DNA from: Streptomyces smaragdinus
Lineage (GTDB): Bacteria > Actinomycetota > Actinomycetes > Streptomycetales > Streptomycetaceae
Length of the DNA: 64,000 nucleotides
Assembly: GCF_009604385.1 (NCBI RefSeq)
Contig: NZ_WEGJ01000007.1
Location: 62,001-126,000 of the forward strand
Direction: 5' to 3'
Each line of letters starts with the position of its first letter. Positions within the stretch are counted from its first letter, which is position 1. Position numbers and translations under genes: made by a program. The notes beneath the pieces are model-generated. The model was not told where the DNA came from and did no database searches. It saw only the letters and a list, made by a program, of their open reading frames with translations. Positions 1 to 9,287 of this stretch are shown one piece after another.

Positions 1-682
1 AGTCCCAGAGGAAGCCGACCGGGTCGAGGTCCTGCCAGACGAAGTGCGAGGGGTCGAAGTTGAGGCCGAACGCGGGGCGGTGGCCGATGGCCTCCATCGC
101 GCGGTGGGTGGTCCAGTAGTCGTACGCGATCTCGCTGGGGTGCACCTCGTGGGCGAAGCGCACGCCCTCCGCGTCGAAGACGTCCAGGATCGGGTTCCAG
201 CGGGCGGCGAAGTCCTCGTAGCCGCGCTCGATCATCTCCGGCGGTACGGGCGGGAACATCGCGACCAGATGCCAGATGGACGAGCCGGTGAAGCCGATGA
301 CCGTGTCCACGCCGAAGGCGGCCGCGGCGCGGGCGGTGTCCTTCATCTCCTGGGCCGCCCGCTGCCGGACTCCCTCGGCTTCGCCGTCGCCCCAGATGCG
401 GGCGGGGAGGATGCCGCGGTGGCGTTCGTCGATGGGGTTGTCGCAGACGGCCTGGCCGACGAGGTGGTTGGAGATGGCCCAGCATTTCAGGCCGTACTTC
501 TCCAGCAGCTCGTGGCGGCCCTCGATGTAGCCGGGTTCGGTCAGGGCCCGGTCGACCTCGAAGTGGTCGCCCCAGCAGGCGAGCTCCAGGCCGTCGTAGC
601 CGAAGTCGCGGGCGTGGCGGGCCACGTCCTCCAGGGGCAGGTCGGCCCACTGTCCGGTGAAGAGGGTGAAGTTACGGGACAT
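1..682 (-). CDS. Sugar phosphate isomerase/epimerase, TIM barrel (partial, C-terminus outside window)
   Basis: The first 227 residues of a xylose-isomerase-like TIM-barrel protein are present; the C-terminus lies beyond the left edge. The start at 682 ([16 protein letters not shown]) follows the upstream gene's stop by 13 nt, and the ribosome site GAGGAG overlaps that stop, so translation is probably coupled. Visible barrel features are the early strand [17 protein letters not shown], a central [11 protein letters not shown] strand, an Asp/Glu-rich segment with HEVHPSE, and [12 protein letters not shown], which in this family contributes metal or substrate ligands. With the Gfo/Idh oxidoreductase directly upstream it probably isomerises or cleaves an oxidised sugar produced from the substrate of the neighbouring ABC importer. 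The exact sugar cannot be read from the sequence. Confidence 0.85.
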   Translation of the reverse strand, partial: MSRNFTLFTGQWADLPLEDVARHARDFGYDGLELACWGDHFEVDRALTEPGYIEGRHELLEKYGLKCWAISNHLVGQAVCDNPIDERHRGILPARIWGDGEAEGVRQRAAQEMKDTARAAAAFGVDTVIGFTGSSIWHLVAMFPPVPPEMIERGYEDFAARWNPILDVFDAEGVRFAHEVHPSEIAYDYWTTHRAMEAIGHRPAFGLNFDPSHFVWQDLDPVGFLWD

Positions 683-695
683 GCGTGCACGCTCC

Positions 696-1877
696 TCAGG
701 CGACGGGGGTGAAGGCGGAGTTCTTCGCGGCGCTCTCCTCGACGGCCGCCAGGACCCGCTGGACCTGCAGTCCGTCGGCGAAGGACGGGGAGGGCTGTTC
801 GCCGGCGGCCACGGCGTGCACCAGGTCGCGTGCCTGGTGGACGAAGGTGTGCTCGTAGCCGAGGCCGTGGCCGGGCGGCCACCAGGCGTCGAGGTAGGGG
901 TGTTCGGGTTCGGTGACCAGGATGCGGCGGAAGCCGGCGGTGACGGCGGGTTCGGTGTGGTCGTGGAAGGACAGTTCGTTGAGGCGCTCGAGGTCGAAGG
1001 CGAGGGAGCCGCGGGCGCCGTTGAGTTCGATGGACAGGGCGTTCTTACGGCCCGACGCGAACCGGCTGGCCTCGAACGACGCCACCGCCCCCGACCCGAA
1101 GCGCCCGGTGAACAGCGCCGCGTCGTCGACGGTGACCGCCCCGCGCCCGGTGCCTCCGGACGCGGCGAGGCCGGCGGAGGCGGCGGGCAGGGGGCGCTCC
1201 CTGACGAACGTCTCCGTCAGCGCGGACACCCCGGTCAGGGGCTCCCCCGCGAGATGCTGGGCCAGGTCCACGATGTGCGCGCCGAGGTCGCCGAGCGCCC
1301 CGGAGCCGGCGTGTTCCTTCCGCAGCCGCCAGACCAGGGGGAAGTCCGGGTCGGTGATCCAGTCCTGCAGATACGTCACCCGTACGTGCCGCAGCGTGCC
1401 CAGGCGGCCCTCGGCGATCAGCTGCCGCGCGTACGCCAGGGCGGGGACCCGGCGGTAGTTGAAGCCGACCATCGCGAGCCGGCCGCGGGACGCCGCCGCA
1501 CGGGCCGCGGCCACCATCGCCTCGGCCTCGGCGACGGTGTTGGCCAGAGGTTTCTCGCACAGGACGTGTTTGCCGGCCTCCAGGGCGGCGATCGCGATCT
1601 CGGCGTGGCTGTCGCCGGGGGTGCAGATGTCGACGAGCTGGACGTCGTCGCGGGCGATCAGGGCGCGCCAGTCGGTCTCCGCGGCGGCCCAGCCGAGGCG
1701 GGCGGCCGCGGCGGTCACCCGCTCCTGGTCGCGGCCGCAGACGGCGGCCATGCGTACCCGCAGCGGCAGGTCGAAGACGCGGCCGGCGGTGCGCCAGGCC
1801 TGGGAGTGGGCCGCGCCCATGAACGCGTAACCGATCATGCCGACACCGAGCTCGGGCGCCGGTTCTTCGTTCGACAT
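696..1877 (-). CDS. Gfo/Idh/MocA family NAD(P)-dependent sugar oxidoreductase
   Basis: This 393-residue protein has the family's usual length and two-domain layout. An N-terminal Rossmann fold begins [18 protein letters not shown] (residues about 11-28), and the conserved [14 protein letters not shown] (about 108-121) carries the Lys of the family's catalytic EKP motif. The C-terminal half is the alpha/beta dimerisation domain with [19 protein letters not shown], including the conserved Gly-x-His stretch. It probably oxidises or reduces a sugar or cyclitol in the cytoplasm. It lies 64 nt after the binding-protein gene and 13 nt before the TIM-barrel isomerase on the same strand, so it belongs to the uptake and catabolic operon. 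Substrate is unknown; inositol-like or keto-sugar chemistry is typical of this pairing. Confidence 0.9.
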   Translation of the reverse strand: MSNEEPAPELGVGMIGYAFMGAAHSQAWRTAGRVFDLPLRVRMAAVCGRDQERVTAAAARLGWAAAETDWRALIARDDVQLVDICTPGDSHAEIAIAALEAGKHVLCEKPLANTVAEAEAMVAAARAAASRGRLAMVGFNYRRVPALAYARQLIAEGRLGTLRHVRVTYLQDWITDPDFPLVWRLRKEHAGSGALGDLGAHIVDLAQHLAGEPLTGVSALTETFVRERPLPAASAGLAASGGTGRGAVTVDDAALFTGRFGSGAVASFEASRFASGRKNALSIELNGARGSLAFDLERLNELSFHDHTEPAVTAGFRRILVTEPEHPYLDAWWPPGHGLGYEHTFVHQARDLVHAVAAGEQPSPSFADGLQVQRVLAAVEESAAKNSAFTPVA

Positions 1878-1941
1878 AGATCTCCTTGCTGTCCGTGGTG
1901 CCGGGCCTGAGGGGGGCCGGGCGGTCGGCCCCCGGGCCCGT

Positions 1942-2988
1942 CTACTTGAAGCCGGTGGGCATGTACTGGTCGACGTTGGTCTTGTCGACCACCGCCGAGA
2001 ACAGCGTCAGGGACGCCGGGATCTCGAACTCGGCCAGTCCGCCGACGCCCTTGCCCTGGCCGAGCGCGCGGGCCAGGTCGATGGCGGAGGCGGCCATGGT
2101 GGGCGGGTAGAGGACGGTGGCCTTCAGCACGCTGTTGTCGGCCTTGATGTTGTCCATGGCGTTCTTGGAGCCGGCGCCGCCGACCATCAGGAAGCCCTCG
2201 CGGCCGGCCTGCTTGATGGCCTGGAGCGCGCCGTCGCCCTGGTCGTCGTCGTGGTTCCACAGGGCGTCGAACTTCGGCTGCGCCTGCAGCAGGTCGGTCA
2301 TCTTGCGCTGGCCGGACTCGACGGTGAACTCGGCGGCCTGGCGGGCGACCTTCTTGATGTTCGGGTAGTTCTTCAGCCCGTCGTCGAAGCCCTGGGTGCG
2401 CTGGCGGGTGAGTTCGAGGTTGTCGATGCCGGCGAGCTCGACGACGGTGGCGTTCGCCTTGTCCTTGAGGGCCTCGCCGATGTAGCGGGCGGCGTTGAGG
2501 CCCATGCCGTAGTTGTCGCCGCCGATCCAGGTGCGGTAGGCCTGCGGGGAGTCGAAGATACGGTCCAGGTTGATCACGGGGATGCCGGCCTGCATGGCTT
2601 TGAGGCCCGCCTGGGTCATGGCCTTGCCGTCGGCGGGGAGGATGACCAGGACGTCGACCTTCTTGTCGATGAGGGTCTGGATCTGGCCGTCCTGCGCGGC
2701 GGCGTCGTTGGAGCCCTCGGTGATCTCCAGCTTGACGTCCTTGTACGTGCCGGCGCGCTTGCGGGCGTTGTCGTTGATGGCGTTGAGCCAGCCGTGGTCG
2801 GCCTGCGGGCCGGCGAAGCCGATGGTGACCTGCTTGCCGGGCTTCTCGTCGGAGACCTGGGCCTGGGTGTCCGGCTCGGGGTCGTCGTTGTTCTCGTTGC
2901 TGGTGCAGGAGGTCAGCAGGGCTGTGGCGGAGACCGCGGCGGCTCCGAAGAGCATGTTTCTGCGGCTGGGCAGGGAGCTTTGGGACAT
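1942..2988 (-). CDS. Sugar ABC transporter substrate-binding lipoprotein (RbsB-like)
   Basis: This 348-residue protein starts at 2988. The reading frame stays open upstream, but the signal sequence MSQSSLPSRRNMLFGAAA fixes the start. The leader carries twin arginines (SRRNMLFG) and a lipobox ending at Cys28 (LLTSC), so it is probably a membrane-anchored lipoprotein, possibly Tat-exported. The mature part is a type I periplasmic-binding fold: TIGFAGPQADHGWLNAIND at its beginning, then QIQTLIDKKVDVLVILPADG, VINLDR and FDALWNHDDDQGDGALQAI, the ribose/galactose-binder pattern. It would deliver a sugar to the permease encoded 68 nt upstream. A GGAAGGG ribosome site precedes the ATG. Confidence 0.92.
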   Translation of the reverse strand: MSQSSLPSRRNMLFGAAAVSATALLTSCTSNENNDDPEPDTQAQVSDEKPGKQVTIGFAGPQADHGWLNAINDNARKRAGTYKDVKLEITEGSNDAAAQDGQIQTLIDKKVDVLVILPADGKAMTQAGLKAMQAGIPVINLDRIFDSPQAYRTWIGGDNYGMGLNAARYIGEALKDKANATVVELAGIDNLELTRQRTQGFDDGLKNYPNIKKVARQAAEFTVESGQRKMTDLLQAQPKFDALWNHDDDQGDGALQAIKQAGREGFLMVGGAGSKNAMDNIKADNSVLKATVLYPPTMAASAIDLARALGQGKGVGGLAEFEIPASLTLFSAVVDKTNVDQYMPTGFK

Positions 2989-3056
2989 GGCGGGTCGGCC
3001 CTTCCGTGCGGCGGGAGTTGCGTGCGGGGTACGTACGGATGAATCGGGCGCCGGGG

Positions 3057-4085
3057 TCAGGTCTCGGCCGCGGTGCGCGAGGTGCGGTTCTGGATCACCA
3101 CGGCGGCGACGATGATGGCGCCCTTGGCGATCTGCTGGACGTCGCTCTGCAGGTTGTTGAGGGAGAAGATGTTGGTGATGGTGGTGAAGACCAGCACGCC
3201 CAGGACGGAGCCGACGATGGTGCCGCGGCCGCCGCTGAGCAGGGTGCCGCCGATGATCGCGGCGGCGATGGCGTCGAGTTCGTACAGGTTGCCGTTGGTG
3301 TTCTGGCCGGAGCCGGTGAAGACGGTGAGCATGAAGGCGGCGATGCCGCAGCACAGGCCGGAGATGACGTACAGGTAGAGGCGCTGGCGGCGGACGTCGA
3401 TGCCGGCCAGTCGGGCGGCCTCGGGGTTGCCGCCGACGGCGACGGTGCGGCGGCCGAAGCTGGTGCGGTTCAGCACCAGCCAGCCGAGGATCGCGATCCC
3501 CGCGAAGATCATCACCAGCGGCGGGATGCCCAGGACGCGGGCGTCGGGCAGGCCGAGGTCGGTGACGGCGGCGTTCTCGACCGTGACGCGCTGGGTCTTG
3601 CCGTCGCTGATCCACACCGCCATACCGCGGGCGGAGGCGAGCATGGCGAGGGTGGCGATGAACGGGACGAGGCCCTCGTACGCGATGAGCAGCCCGTTGA
3701 TCAGCCCGCAGCCCACCGCGACCAGCAGCCCCGTGACGAGGATGCCCCAGAAGCCGTACTCCTGGGTGGCGACGGTGGTGGCCCACACGGAGGACAGGGC
3801 GACGATGGCACCGACGGACAGGTCGATGCCGCCGCCGATGATCACCAGGGTCATGCCGACGGCCACGACGCCGACGATGGAGGACTGGGTGAGGATGTTG
3901 CGCAGGTTGTTCACGCGCAGGAACGTGTCCGGCTCGGTGTAGCCGCCGACGGCGACGAGGATGCCGAGGACGAGGACCAGGGCCAGGACGCGTTTGTCGG
4001 CGCGCTCCCACAGGGTCGCGACGGTGCCGGACGGCTTGCGGGCGTCCGTCTTGCCGACCGCTCGGGCCGGGGGTGAGCTCAGCAC
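3057..4085 (-). CDS. Sugar ABC transporter permease (RbsC/AraH family)
   Basis: The call is a 342-residue membrane protein starting at a GTG whose first base is the last base of the ATPase gene's TAG stop. That 1-nt overlap supports this start over in-frame upstream extensions that only shadow the ATPase gene. Hydrophobic helices are spread through the protein, with VLALVLVLGILVAVGGYTEP first and the family hallmark VGMTLVIIGGGIDLSVGAIV near residue 90. The loop NRTSFGRRTVAVGGNPEAAR (about 210-230) is the conserved ATPase-contact region, and GGTLLSGGRGTIVGSVLGV follows. It forms the transmembrane channel of the importer with the adjacent ATPase and lipoprotein. Confidence 0.93.
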   Translation of the reverse strand: MLSSPPARAVGKTDARKPSGTVATLWERADKRVLALVLVLGILVAVGGYTEPDTFLRVNNLRNILTQSSIVGVVAVGMTLVIIGGGIDLSVGAIVALSSVWATTVATQEYGFWGILVTGLLVAVGCGLINGLLIAYEGLVPFIATLAMLASARGMAVWISDGKTQRVTVENAAVTDLGLPDARVLGIPPLVMIFAGIAILGWLVLNRTSFGRRTVAVGGNPEAARLAGIDVRRQRLYLYVISGLCCGIAAFMLTVFTGSGQNTNGNLYELDAIAAAIIGGTLLSGGRGTIVGSVLGVLVFTTITNIFSLNNLQSDVQQIAKGAIIVAAVVIQNRTSRTAAET

Positions 4086-5629
4086 TACTCGGTTTCCTTC
4101 CCTGAGCGGTCCTGCGCGCCTGAGGCGACGACCAGGTCGAGGACGTCGTGTTCGGTGAGGTCGCGGCCGGGTGCGGTGTGGACGACGTGGCCCTCGCGCA
4201 GCACCAGCACGCGGTCGGCGAGGCCGAGGACCTCGGGGATGTCGCTGGAGACCAGGACGACGGCCACGCCGGAGTCGGCGAGGTCGCGGATCACGGCGTA
4301 GAGCTCGGCGCGGGCGCCGATGTCGACGCCGCGGGTGGGCTCGTCGAGCAGCAGCACCCGGCATTCGCGCAGCAGCCAGCGGGCCAGGACGGCCTTTTGC
4401 TGGTTGCCGCCGGACAGGGTGCGGATGGGGACGTCGGGGTTGTCGGGGTGCAGGGACAGCCGTCGTACGACCTCGCGGGTGGCGCGGCGTTCGGCGCCGT
4501 GGTCCATCCAGCCGGCGCGGGAGAAGCGGCGCAGGGAGGACACGGAGACGTTGTTGGTCACCGATTCGCGCATGAGGAGGGCCTGCGACTTGCGTTCCTC
4601 GGGCGCGAGTCCGATGCCGGCGGCGACGGCGGCGCGGGTCGATCCGGTACGCAGCGGCCTGCCGTCGACCCAGACCCGGCCGGCGGTGGGGCGGCGGGCG
4701 CCGAAGACGGTCTCCAGCACCTCGGAGCGGCCGGAGCCGACGAGGCCGGCCAGCCCGACGATCTCCCCGGCGCGCACCTCGAGGTCGAGGGGGGCGAACT
4801 CGCCGCGGCGGGCGAGGCCTTCGACCCGCAGGACCGGGGGGTGGTCGGCCGATGGCTGGGTGGGCGGGCGGTCGGGGAAGACGTACTCGACGTTGCGGCC
4901 CGTCATCAGGGAGACGATCTCGGAGGTCGGGGTGGTGCGGGCGGGCAGGCCGCGGGCCACGGCGCGGCCGTCCTTCAGGACGGTGACGCGGTCGCCGATC
5001 CGGCGGATCTCCTCGAGGCGGTGGGAGATGTAGATGACGGCGACGCCCTGGGCGGTGAGGTCGCGGACGATACGGAAGAGGTTGTCGACCTCGTCGGGGT
5101 CCAGGGCGGCGGACGGTTCGTCCATCACGATGAGCTTGACGTCGTGGGACAGGGCGCGGGCCATCGACACGATCTGCTGGCCGGCGGCGGACAGGGTGCC
5201 GACGATACGGCCGGGCGGGATCTCCGGGTGGCCGAGGCGGCGCAGCAGGTCGGCGGTCGCGGTGCGGGCGGTGCGGCGGCGCAGCCAGCCCCGGGTGGTC
5301 GGCTCGTGGCCGAGGAAGACGTTCTCCGTGACGGACAGGTGACTGACGAGGTCGAGTTCCTGGTAGATGGTGGCGACGCCGATGCGCATCGCGGCGACCG
5401 GGGACTTCAGCGCGGTGGGGGCGCCCTGCCAGAGGATGTCGCCGCCGTCGGGCTGGTGGACGCCGGCCAGCACCTTGATCAGGGTGGATTTGCCCGCGCC
5501 GTTCTGTCCGAGCAGGCAGTGCACTTCGCCGGCCCGGACGTCGAGGTCGACGCCGTCGAGGGCGCGGACGCCGGGGAACACCTTGGTGATGCCGGACATC
5601 GTGAGCAGCGGGGGCGCGGGTGCGGCCAT
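4085..5629 (-). CDS. Sugar ABC transporter ATP-binding protein, tandem ABC domains (RbsA/MglA-like)
   Basis: The 514 residues form two ABC ATPase domains, as in carbohydrate-uptake CUT2 transporters. Domain 1 has Walker A GQNGAGKST (about 41-49), an unusual signature LSAAGQQIVSMARA, and Walker B LIVMDEPSAALD. Domain 2 has the degenerate Walker A GLVGSGRSEVLE typical of the family's second site, signature LSGGNQQKAVLARW and Walker B VLLLDEPTRGVD. It energises uptake at the inner face of the membrane. It follows the ROK gene by 69 nt and overlaps the permease start by one base, so the transporter is translationally coupled. Confidence 0.95.
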   Translation of the reverse strand: MAAPAPPLLTMSGITKVFPGVRALDGVDLDVRAGEVHCLLGQNGAGKSTLIKVLAGVHQPDGGDILWQGAPTALKSPVAAMRIGVATIYQELDLVSHLSVTENVFLGHEPTTRGWLRRRTARTATADLLRRLGHPEIPPGRIVGTLSAAGQQIVSMARALSHDVKLIVMDEPSAALDPDEVDNLFRIVRDLTAQGVAVIYISHRLEEIRRIGDRVTVLKDGRAVARGLPARTTPTSEIVSLMTGRNVEYVFPDRPPTQPSADHPPVLRVEGLARRGEFAPLDLEVRAGEIVGLAGLVGSGRSEVLETVFGARRPTAGRVWVDGRPLRTGSTRAAVAAGIGLAPEERKSQALLMRESVTNNVSVSSLRRFSRAGWMDHGAERRATREVVRRLSLHPDNPDVPIRTLSGGNQQKAVLARWLLRECRVLLLDEPTRGVDIGARAELYAVIRDLADSGVAVVLVSSDIPEVLGLADRVLVLREGHVVHTAPGRDLTEHDVLDLVVASGAQDRSGKETE

Positions 5630-5698
5630 ACGGGATCTCCTGGGTGCGGGCAGGGTGGATCGCGGTACGGGGTGGCGCTGTTCCTCTTGCGGGGTTTC

Positions 5699-6880
5699 TT
5701 ATGCGGGCGAGAACAGGTGGTCGCTGGTGAGCCGGGCGGCGCCGGTCACGCCGGCGACGGGGCCGAGTTCGCCCAGCACGATGGGGAGGTTGCCGGTGGC
5801 GAGGGGGAGTGACTGGCGGTAGACCTGGGTGCGGATGGCGGCGAGGAGGTTGTGGCCGAGGCCCGTGACGCCGCCGCCGATCACCACCAGGCCGGGGTTG
5901 AAGAAGCTGACGAGGCCGGCGATGACCTGGCCCGTACGGGTGCCGCCGGCCCGGATCAGGTCGATGGCGCAGGCGTCCCCCGCCCCGGCGGCGGCGGACA
6001 CGTCGGTCGCGGCGAGGGAGCCGGCCTCCGCCAGCCGGGCGGCCAGCTCACCGGAGCGGCCGTCGCGGGCGGCGGCCTCCGCGTCCTTGGCCAGGGCGGC
6101 GCCGCCGAAGTAGGCCTCCAGGCAGCCCCGGTTGCCGCAGGCGCACTGGCGGCCGTCGGTCTCCACCACGATGTGGCCGATGTCGCCGGCGCTGCCGTTG
6201 GTGCCGCGGTAGACCTCGCCGCCGACCACGATGCCGCAGCCGATGCCGGTGCCGATCTTGATGCAGAGGAAGTCGCGTACGGAACGGGCGACGCCGGCGT
6301 GCTGCTCGCCGAGCGCCATGATGTTGACGTCGTTGTCGACCATCACGGGGCAGCCCAGCTCCTGGCTGAGCGCCTCGCGTACCGGGAAGCCGTCCCAGCC
6401 CGGCATGATCGGCGGGGAGACGGGGACGCCCTCGGGGAAGCGGACGGGGCCCGGGACGCCGATGCCGGCGCCGTCGAAGCCCTCCGCGACGCCGGTGGCG
6501 CGGAGCTTCGCCGCCATCGCCAGGACCTGTTCGAAGACGGCGACGGGGCCTTCGCGTACGTCCATGGGCTGGTTGAGGTGGCCCAGGACCTCGAGCTCGG
6601 CGTTGGTGACGGCGACGTCGACGGACGTCGCGCCGATGTCGACGCCGAGGAAGCGCAGGGCGGGGGCGAGGCGGATGTTGTGCGAGCGGCGGCCGCCACG
6701 CGAAGCGGCGAGGCCGTCGGCGACCACGAGCCCCGTCTCCAGCAGACGGTCGATCTCGACCGCGAGCCGGGACCGGGAGAGCTCGACCTGATCGCCGAGC
6801 TGCGCCCGCGAGTTCGGCCCGCCGTCGCGCAGCAGGCGCAGCAGGCGCGCCTGATGTGCGTTCGCGGGCCGAGCCGTCAT
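5699..6880 (-). CDS. ROK family transcriptional regulator
   Basis: This 393-residue protein starts at the ATG of MTARPANAHQARLLRLL; a GTG three or four codons earlier is also possible. Residues 1-75 form a winged helix-turn-helix (RAQLGDQVELSRSRLAVEIDRL). The rest is a ROK sugar-kinase fold: phosphate loop FLGVDIGATSVDVAV, VDNDVNIMALGE, and the zinc-binding CACGNRGCLEAYFGG. It is first in the leftward sugar operon, ahead of the ABC ATPase, so it probably represses the importer and catabolic genes and is released by the substrate or its phosphate. A TACGTT -10-like hexamer lies at 6921-6926 (read leftward). S. coelicolor Rok7B7 also sits by sugar-importer genes, but gene order differs here and I do not equate them. 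Confidence 0.9.
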   Translation of the reverse strand: MTARPANAHQARLLRLLRDGGPNSRAQLGDQVELSRSRLAVEIDRLLETGLVVADGLAASRGGRRSHNIRLAPALRFLGVDIGATSVDVAVTNAELEVLGHLNQPMDVREGPVAVFEQVLAMAAKLRATGVAEGFDGAGIGVPGPVRFPEGVPVSPPIMPGWDGFPVREALSQELGCPVMVDNDVNIMALGEQHAGVARSVRDFLCIKIGTGIGCGIVVGGEVYRGTNGSAGDIGHIVVETDGRQCACGNRGCLEAYFGGAALAKDAEAAARDGRSGELAARLAEAGSLAATDVSAAAGAGDACAIDLIRAGGTRTGQVIAGLVSFFNPGLVVIGGGVTGLGHNLLAAIRTQVYRQSLPLATGNLPIVLGELGPVAGVTGAARLTSDHLFSPA

Positions 6881-7022
6881 GCGCCTCACCACTTCGCTCC
6901 CCTCCGGTGACTTCCGGGGGGAACGTAGCAGCGGTCGCCCGGTGTGGGAAGAAGTTGCGCGGAGATCGGTACGACTTTCTCTTGCTCGAGGACAAAGCCG
7001 GGGCTCTGGCATCATCGGGGGC

Positions 7023-7850
7023 ATGGGACGGGTGACGGAAAGGCGGCGGGTCCTGCGGATCCGGGACGGCGCGGTGAGCACCCGGCCGGACACGCTGACG
7101 GCCGAGGAACCGCTGGAGATCCGGCTCGCGGGACGGCCGCTGGCGATCACGATGCGGACGCCGGGGGACGATTTCGCGCTGGCGGCGGGGTTCCTGGTCA
7201 GCGAGGGGGTGCTGGGGGCGGCGGCCGATCTGACGTCGATCGTGTACTGCGCGGGGGCGACCGCGGACGGCTCGAACACGTACAACGTGCTGGACGTACG
7301 CCTCGCGCCGGGTGTGCCGGTGCCGGACATCACGCTGGAGCGCAACGTCTACACGACGTCGTCGTGCGGCCTGTGCGGCAAGGCGAGTCTGGACGCGGTA
7401 CGCACCAACGCCCGCTGGCCACTGGACCCGGGCCCGACGGGGCTGACGCCGGCCCTGCTGTCGTCGCTGCCGGAGCGGCTGCGGGAGCGCCAGCGGGTCT
7501 TCGACAAGACGGGCGGCCTGCACGCGGCGGCCCTCTTCTCCCCGTCGGGCGAACTCCTGGACGTACGGGAGGACGTGGGCCGGCACAACGCGGTGGACAA
7601 ACTGATCGGCCGCGCCCTCCAGTCGGACCTCCTCCCCCTGAGGGACACGCTGCTGATGGTCTCGGGCCGCGCCTCGTTCGAACTGGTCCAGAAGGCGGCG
7701 ATGGCGGGCATCCCGGTGCTGGCGGCGGTCTCGGCCCCGTCCTCCCTGGCGGTGGACCTGGCCACGGAGACGGGGATGACGCTGGTGGGGTTTCTGCGGG
7801 GGTCGTCGATGAACGTGTACGCGGGCTCGGAGCGGCTTCAGCTGCCTTGA
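7023..7850 (+). CDS. fdhD: Formate dehydrogenase accessory sulfurtransferase FdhD
   Basis: The 275 residues match FdhD in length and motifs. The mobile-loop cysteines are C115 and C118 in [15 protein letters not shown]; these transfer sulfur from IscS to the molybdenum cofactor of formate dehydrogenase. Other family motifs are [20 protein letters not shown] near the N-terminus, [17 protein letters not shown] (about 181-197) and [18 protein letters not shown]. No formate dehydrogenase subunit is in this window, so the target enzyme is encoded elsewhere. The gene diverges from the ROK regulator across 142 nt. It converges on the macrodomain gene with a 13-nt overlap of the coding ends. Confidence 0.96.
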   Translation: MGRVTERRRVLRIRDGAVSTRPDTLTAEEPLEIRLAGRPLAITMRTPGDDFALAAGFLVSEGVLGAAADLTSIVYCAGATADGSNTYNVLDVRLAPGVPVPDITLERNVYTTSSCGLCGKASLDAVRTNARWPLDPGPTGLTPALLSSLPERLRERQRVFDKTGGLHAAALFSPSGELLDVREDVGRHNAVDKLIGRALQSDLLPLRDTLLMVSGRASFELVQKAAMAGIPVLAAVSAPSSLAVDLATETGMTLVGFLRGSSMNVYAGSERLQLP

Positions 7851-8341
7851 GCGGCGGCGAGGGCGTCGTAGGTCTCCTCGTCGAACGCCACGAGGCGGAT
7901 CAGCTCGATCCGCCGGTCGCCGTCGCGCAACGCCGCCACCGCGATCCGGGCCGCCTCCCGTACGGGAAAGCCGTACACGCCGGTGGCGATCGCCGGGAAC
8001 GCGACGCTGCGGGCGCCCAGTTCGGCGGCCAGCGCCAGGGAGCGCCGATAGCAGGACGCGAGCACCTCCGCCTCGCCGTGGCCGCCGCCCTCCCACACCG
8101 GGCCCACCGTGTGGATCACGTGCCGCACCGGCGGATCCAGGTCGAACGCGGGCGTGGCCTTCGCGTCCCCGGGGTCGCACGGGCCCACCGCGCCGCCCGC
8201 CCGGGACAGCTCCGGGCCCGCCGCGCGGTGGATCGCGCCGTCCACGCCGCCGCCTCCCAGGAGGGACTCGTTCGCGGCGGTCACGATCGCGTCCGTGTCC
8301 TGGAGGGTGATGTCGCCTCGTACGACTTCGATGACCGTCAT
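7838..8341 (-). CDS. Macrodomain protein (O-acetyl-ADP-ribose deacetylase type)
   Basis: The 167 residues are a stand-alone macrodomain. The ADP-ribose-binding loops are visible: [20 protein letters not shown], then [22 protein letters not shown] (residues about 21-42) with the conserved Asn and Gly-rich loop, and the second phosphate loop [13 protein letters not shown] (about 113-125). Members of the MacroD/YmdB group hydrolyse O-acetyl-ADP-ribose or mono-ADP-ribosylated protein side chains in the cytoplasm. The 3' end overlaps that of fdhD by 13 nt. The neighbours do not suggest a partner; no ADP-ribosyltransferase or sirtuin is adjacent. Confidence 0.93.
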   Translation of the reverse strand: MTVIEVVRGDITLQDTDAIVTAANESLLGGGGVDGAIHRAAGPELSRAGGAVGPCDPGDAKATPAFDLDPPVRHVIHTVGPVWEGGGHGEAEVLASCYRRSLALAAELGARSVAFPAIATGVYGFPVREAARIAVAALRDGDRRIELIRLVAFDEETYDALAAAQGS

Positions 8342-8496
8342 ACGCCGATGGTGCGGCCGGCGGCGAGAGGACGCGAGGTAATCGCTCAGGGCTGAACGGG
8401 CGGAACCGGGTGGACTGGGCTGGTCACGGGGCCTAGGTTCGCGGCGGAAGGATCGGGTCCGGGTGGTCGGGCCGGCTGAGGTTAGGAAGCGTTGTC

Positions 8497-9243
8497 TTGG
8501 ATCTGCCGCGTATTTTCGCCGTTCGCGAGAGCAGTCACCGGATTCACAATCCGTTCACCCCGGAGAAGCTCGCCCTGCTCGGGGAGGCCCTCGGGCTGGA
8601 GGAAGGGGCTCGGGTGCTTGATCTGGGCAGTGGGTCCGGGGAGTTGTTGTGTACCTGGGCTCGGGATCACGGGGTCCGTGGGGTCGGCGTCGACATCAGC
8701 TCCGAGTTCACCGCGCAGGCGCGGCGGCGGGCCGTGGAGTTCGGGGTCGGGGGGCAGGTGGAGTTCGTGCACGGGGACGCCGGGGGGTATGTGGCCGGGG
8801 AGCCTGTGGACGTGGCCGCGTGTGTCGGGGCGACCTGGATCGGTGGGGGGACCGCCGGCACCGTCGAGTTGTTGCGGCGCAGTCTGCGTGACGGTGGGGT
8901 CATGCTCGTCGGTGAGGTGTACTGGCGGCGGGAGCCGCCGGATCAGGAGACGCTCGAGGGCTGCCACGCCGGCGCCAGGGACGACTTCCGGTCGCTGCCC
9001 GAGCTCGTCGCGCACTTCGGGGAGCTCGGGTACGACCTCGTCGAGATGGTCCTCGCCGACCAGGACAGCTGGGACCGCTACGCCGCCGCCCAGTGGCTGA
9101 ACATGCGCCGCTGGCTCGACGCCAACCCCGACGACGAGCTCGCCGCCGAGGTACGGGCCGACCTCGACGCCGCCCCGCTGCGTCACGTCCGCCACCAGCG
9201 CGAATACCTCGGCTGGGGCGTCTTCGCCCTCATGGCGCGCTGA
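8497..9243 (+). CDS. SAM-dependent methyltransferase (class I)
   Basis: The 248-residue protein starts at a TTG: AGGAAG at 8484-8489 is placed 7 nt before it, and no better in-frame start is present. Motif I is [20 protein letters not shown] (about 39-58), followed by [10 protein letters not shown] for the ribose-binding acidic residue and [20 protein letters not shown] for motif II/III. The C-terminal third is helical with [19 protein letters not shown]. It resembles small-molecule methyltransferases of the UbiE/Trans-aconitate type; the substrate is unknown. The gene ends 44 nt before the TetR regulator and could be part of the regulated unit. Confidence 0.85.
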   Translation: MDLPRIFAVRESSHRIHNPFTPEKLALLGEALGLEEGARVLDLGSGSGELLCTWARDHGVRGVGVDISSEFTAQARRRAVEFGVGGQVEFVHGDAGGYVAGEPVDVAACVGATWIGGGTAGTVELLRRSLRDGGVMLVGEVYWRREPPDQETLEGCHAGARDDFRSLPELVAHFGELGYDLVEMVLADQDSWDRYAAAQWLNMRRWLDANPDDELAAEVRADLDAAPLRHVRHQREYLGWGVFALMAR

Positions 9244-9250
9244 CCTGGGG

Positions 9251-9285
9251 TAGACAGTGTCCACCTCCGTGGTGGACACTGTCTA
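9251..9285. promoter_or_regulatory. Perfect 15-bp inverted repeat, probable TetR operator over a leaderless promoter
   Basis: TAGACAGTGTCCACC at 9251-9265 is mirrored exactly by GGTGGACACTGTCTA at 9271-9285, with a 5-nt spacer. It ends 2 nt before the ATG of the TetR gene. Within it, TAGACA (9251-9256) resembles a -35 and GACACT (9275-9280) a -10, 18 nt apart, and the latter ends 7 nt before the ATG. That spacing suggests a leaderless transcript blocked by its own product. A rho-independent terminator for the methyltransferase gene is an alternative, but no T-run follows. Confidence 0.75.
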
Positions 9286-9287
9286 CC

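Noticed and set aside
3057..4364. A longer permease starting inside the ATPase gene
   Set aside because: The extension is Arg/Pro-rich shadow sequence; the GTG overlapping the ATPase stop matches family length.
5699..6880. Rok7B7 with xylFGH of S. coelicolor
   Set aside because: Gene order differs and the xylose link cannot be shown from the sequence alone.
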